From positions 1-43,556 of the forward strand of contig UREV01000021.1 in assembly GCA_900546925.1 (NCBI GenBank): 43,556 nucleotides of DNA. The letters run 5' to 3'. The DNA is from an uncultured Bacteroides sp. Its GTDB lineage: Bacteria > Bacteroidota > Bacteroidia > Bacteroidales > UBA932. The notes under the pieces were generated by a model. The model made no database searches. It was not told the origin of the DNA and saw only the letters and a list, made by a program, of their open reading frames with translations. Position numbers and translations under genes: made by a program. Below, in pieces: positions 40,640 to 43,556 of this stretch. Within the stretch, counting starts at the first letter, position 1; each line of letters opens with the position of its first letter.

Positions 40640-42847
40640 ATGGTCAAGCATGTAGTTAAACGCGACGGACGTCTCGTGGATTTTAACAATCAGAAAATTG
40701 TGGCAGCTATCCTGAAAGCTATGGATGTGACTGATGCTGGGGAAGATATAGTCCTCGCTGCCAAGATCGCAGATGCGATTTCCAAGATAGAGAAGGATCA
40801 GATGGGAGTGGAGGAAATCCAGGATTGCGTCGAGTTCGAGCTCATGAAGAGCCCGCGCAAAGAGGTCGCCAAAAAGTATATCGCTTACCGCAACCAGAGG
40901 AATCTCGCCAGAAAGGCCAAGACCCGCGAAATTTTCAAGGAGATTATCGATGCTCAGGCCAATGATATTACGCGTGAGAATGCGAACATGAATGCAGATA
41001 CGCCTGCAGGTATGATGATGAAGTTCGCATCTGAGGCGACGAAGACTTATGTGGATGAGAGCCTGCTTTCGGATGATGTCCGCGAGGCTGTTTACAATGG
41101 ATATATACATATTCATGACAAGGATTATTACCCTACGAAGAGTTTGACTTGTCTGCAGCATCCTCTCGACAAGATTCTTGATGAGGGATTCCATGCCGGT
41201 CATGGTGAGTCCCGTCCTGCCAAGAGAATCGAGACGGCAGCTGTGCTCGCATGTATTTCCATGGAAACCGTCCAGAATGAGATGCATGGAGGTCAGGCTA
41301 TTCCTGCTTTCGATTTTTATCTTGCTCCTTATGTCAGGAAGACTTACAAAGAAGAAATCGGTAAACTCGAATTGCTGGAAGGCATTGACCTGACCGAACT
41401 TAAAGATGCTCCTATCGATGATTATATCAAGCGTGACCTTGTCGGGATAAAGGGCGAGGAGAGACTGAAACAGCACGCTGTCAATATGACGGTCAGTCGT
41501 GTACATCAGGCTATGGAGGCTTTTGTGCACAATATGAATACGATTCATTCTCGTGGCGGTAACCAGGTGGTGTTCAGTTCTATAAACTATGGTACTGATA
41601 CTTCGGCTGAGGGAAGGTGTATTATCAGGGAGATTCTCAACACTACTTATGAGGGAGTGGGCAATGGTTCTACAGCTATTTTCCCTATCCAGATTTGGAA
41701 GAAGAAACGTGGTGTAAGTTATTTGCCGGAAGATCCTAACTATGATTTGTATAAATTCGCTTGTAAGGTCTCTGCCAGAAGGTTTTTCCCGAATTTCCTG
41801 AACTTGGATGCTACATTCAACAGAGATTCTGAGTGGCGTGAGGATGATCCTAAGCGTTATATCCATGAAGTTGCCACTATGGGATGTCGTACCAGGGTGT
41901 TTGAAAACAGGTTCGGTCCCAAGACTTCCATCGGTCGTGGCAATCTGAGCTTTACGACTGTGAATATCGTCCGTCTTGCTATCGAGTGCATGGACATTGA
42001 CAATAAAAATGAGCGAATTACAGAATTTTTCCACAAGCTGGATCGGGTCTTGGATGTTACGGCTCAGCAGCTGTGCGAAAGGTATAATTTCCAGAAGACG
42101 GCGCTCGCGAAGCAGTTCCCTCTGCTGATGGGTAAGCTTTGGCTGGGCAGCGAGGATCTGAACCCGGATGATACGGTGGAGTCAGTGCTGAATCAGGGTA
42201 CCCTCGGAATCGGTTTCATCGGTCTTGCGGAGTGTCTGATAGCATTGATAGGAAAACATCACGGAGAGTCGCAAGAGGCTCAGGATCTTGGACTTAGGAT
42301 TGTGACATATTTCAGGGACAAGGCGAATGAGTATTCTGAGAAGTTTCAGCATAATTTCAGTGTGCTCGGAACTCCTGCAGAGGGATTGTCCGGAAGGTTT
42401 ACCAAGATGGACAGGAAGAAGTATGGTGTTATAAAGGGTGTGACGGATAAGGATTACTATACGAATTCAAGTCATGTTCCGGTTTATTTCCATTGTACTC
42501 CGAAGCATAAGGCTGAAGTGGAGGCTCCTTATCATGATCTTGAGCGTGGCGGACATATTTTCTATGTGGAAATCGACGGGGATGCTACCCATAATCCTGA
42601 GGCTATCATGAATATTGTCGATCTTATGGATAAGTACAATATCGGTTACGGCAGTGTGAACCATAATCGCAACCGTTGTCTGGATTGTGGTTATGAGGAT
42701 GCTACTGAGGGACTTACGGAATGTCCGCATTGTCATGGCCATAACATCGATACCCTTCAGAGAATTACGGGGTATCTTGTCGGAACGACTAACAGGTGGA
42801 ATAGTGCCAAGTTGGCGGAGTTGAAGGACCGCGTGGTTCATAAGTAA
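40640..42847 (+). CDS. nrdD: Anaerobic ribonucleoside-triphosphate reductase
   Basis: The 735-residue protein opens with an ATP-cone (VVKRDGRLVDFNNQKIVAAI), the allosteric domain, followed by the class III reductase barrel. Near the C-terminus lie the zinc site CLDCGYEDATEGLTECPHC and the glycyl-radical site RITGYLVG with Gly711. It makes deoxynucleotides under strict anaerobiosis, in keeping with a gut anaerobe. The radical is installed by NrdG, encoded next. A long hairpin upstream may take part in regulation. Confidence 0.96.
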   Translation: MVKHVVKRDGRLVDFNNQKIVAAILKAMDVTDAGEDIVLAAKIADAISKIEKDQMGVEEIQDCVEFELMKSPRKEVAKKYIAYRNQRNLARKAKTREIFKEIIDAQANDITRENANMNADTPAGMMMKFASEATKTYVDESLLSDDVREAVYNGYIHIHDKDYYPTKSLTCLQHPLDKILDEGFHAGHGESRPAKRIETAAVLACISMETVQNEMHGGQAIPAFDFYLAPYVRKTYKEEIGKLELLEGIDLTELKDAPIDDYIKRDLVGIKGEERLKQHAVNMTVSRVHQAMEAFVHNMNTIHSRGGNQVVFSSINYGTDTSAEGRCIIREILNTTYEGVGNGSTAIFPIQIWKKKRGVSYLPEDPNYDLYKFACKVSARRFFPNFLNLDATFNRDSEWREDDPKRYIHEVATMGCRTRVFENRFGPKTSIGRGNLSFTTVNIVRLAIECMDIDNKNERITEFFHKLDRVLDVTAQQLCERYNFQKTALAKQFPLLMGKLWLGSEDLNPDDTVESVLNQGTLGIGFIGLAECLIALIGKHHGESQEAQDLGLRIVTYFRDKANEYSEKFQHNFSVLGTPAEGLSGRFTKMDRKKYGVIKGVTDKDYYTNSSHVPVYFHCTPKHKAEVEAPYHDLERGGHIFYVEIDGDATHNPEAIMNIVDLMDKYNIGYGSVNHNRNRCLDCGYEDATEGLTECPHCHGHNIDTLQRITGYLVGTTNRWNSAKLAELKDRVVHK

Positions 42848-42909
42848 TTTTCAGGGTCTTGGTGGGAAGGACTTACATTCGTCATGACGGGCTCTATAAG
42901 TTGTGTTCT

Positions 42910-42927
42910 GCACTTGCGAAACTTGAG
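42910..42927. repeat. Dispersed 18-bp intergenic repeat
   Basis: GCACTTGCGAAACTTGAG is the exact reverse complement of 26105-26122, and 15 of its bases occur at 26282-26296. All copies are between genes. Confidence 0.7.
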
Positions 42928-42957
42928 CTCTATTAATCTGAGAAGGTTTATTCAATA

Positions 42958-43470
42958 GTGGATAATCAAGAGTTATATATAATGGAGGTGATGGAGCAGA
43001 CTATGGCTGACGGCCCTGGTCTGCGCACTTCCATTTATTGTGCCGGGTGTCGGCATCATTGTCCCGGATGTCATAATCCCCAATCCTGGGATTTCGGGAA
43101 TGGCCACAAGATGAGTGTAGATGACCTTCTGCAGGTGATTAAGGATGATGATATCAGCAATGTGTCTTTCAGTGGGGGAGATCCGTTTTATCAGGTGGAA
43201 GGGTTCACTGAACTGGCCAGACGAATTAAGGCTGAGACGAACAAGACGATATGGTGCTGGACAGGATTTACCTATGAGGAGATTTTGGCTGACAGTAAGT
43301 TGTCTATGATGCTGCCTTATCTGGATGTCCTGGTAGACGGGCCTTATGTGGAATCTTTGCGTGATCCGCAATTGCATTTCAGAGGCAGCTCCAATCAAAG
43401 GATTATTCATCTGACTCCTGAAGTTGAGGATAAGACGCCTGGGGCGGTGGAGATTATTCCATTCAAGTGA
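42958..43470 (+). CDS. nrdG: Anaerobic ribonucleotide reductase activating protein
   Basis: The 170-residue radical-SAM protein has the cluster motif C31-RHH-C35-PG-C38 (NrdG-type CxxxCxxC, preceded by Cys28), the TMADGPGLRTSIY substrate-side stretch and FSGGDPF. It installs the glycyl radical on NrdD. The frame starts at a GTG (42958) preceded by GAGAAGG; an ATG at 42982 is an alternative but would cut conserved residues close to the cluster. A copy of the CTTGCGAAACTTGAG repeat lies in the gap after nrdD. Confidence 0.93.
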   Translation: MDNQELYIMEVMEQTMADGPGLRTSIYCAGCRHHCPGCHNPQSWDFGNGHKMSVDDLLQVIKDDDISNVSFSGGDPFYQVEGFTELARRIKAETNKTIWCWTGFTYEEILADSKLSMMLPYLDVLVDGPYVESLRDPQLHFRGSSNQRIIHLTPEVEDKTPGAVEIIPFK

Positions 43471-43556
43471 TATTATTACGAAATACCCCTGAAACATTCT
43501 TCCTGCATTCCCGACAATTACCTAACGAGTTAAATATAAATTGCTGATTTTTAAGA

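Noticed and set aside
1..43556. Prophage, plasmid or integrative element
   Set aside because: No integrase, transposase, relaxase or phage gene was seen, and most genes are housekeeping or metabolic.

Overview
The window is chromosomal DNA of a member of the Bacteroidota, most likely an uncultured Bacteroidales gut or rumen lineage. The evidence is direct: Bacteroidota-type promoters (TTG, 19 nt, TAnnTTTG) precede rpsL and two tRNA genes, Shine-Dalgarno sequences are weak, and several genes are typical of the group (a NagB/PIG-L fusion, DUF4434, an AGE-family epimerase, a secreted DPP IV, a GH36 alpha-galactosidase). I see no phage, insertion sequence or CRISPR array. The genus cannot be fixed from the sequence alone.

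Layout: 1-2600 holds the end of tRNA-Gly, its terminator, a secreted GH36 alpha-galactosidase and a doubtful small ORF. 2608-7249 holds a five-gene cassette: nucleotidyltransferase, HPr-kinase-like kinase, PqqD-like carrier, S26-type peptidase and ABC exporter. These are parts familiar from peptide-modification (RiPP) loci, but no precursor is evident. 7322-11353 holds an esterase, a DUF3298 lipoprotein and a DPP IV. 11457-14902 is the str operon (rpsL-rpsG-fusA-rpsJ), cut off after rpsJ from the rest of the S10 operon. A tRNA-Met(CAT) with an unusual D-arm and a 31-bp inverted repeat containing its 3' end follows, then a hairpin-rich spacer. 15404-18702 holds a two-subunit transketolase and an ECF sigma factor with a likely membrane anti-sigma and a Spy-like periplasmic protein. 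18729-20410 holds trmN6, lolD and tRNA-Pro.

20501-25820 looks like a sugar-use locus: a ROK regulator divergent from an AGE epimerase, a DUF4434 protein and an MFS sugar transporter. tRNA-Leu and a repeat-rich spacer with a potential G-quadruplex follow. 26326-29488 holds queD and two NagB-type proteins, and 29560-31167 (minus) a YifB/ComM ATPase. 31279-36846 holds mlaE-mlaF, a lipoprotein, tsaE, ispE and an anti-sigma/beta-barrel fusion paired with an ECF sigma factor (to 37387). 37535-43470 holds a TPR protein, an EnvC-like murein hydrolase activator and the anaerobic ribonucleotide reductase pair nrdD-nrdG.

Two observations stand out. First, a non-palindromic DNA word, GGTCAATGCC, occurs ten times exactly (both strands), where chance predicts about 0.1; shorter cores occur more than twenty times. 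It sits in unrelated genes and encodes different residues (ALT, VNA, GID), so it behaves like a genome-wide DNA signal, such as an uptake or recombination sequence, rather than a protein motif. Second, the 2.6-7.2 kb cassette looks like a maturation/export system with an unknown substrate.
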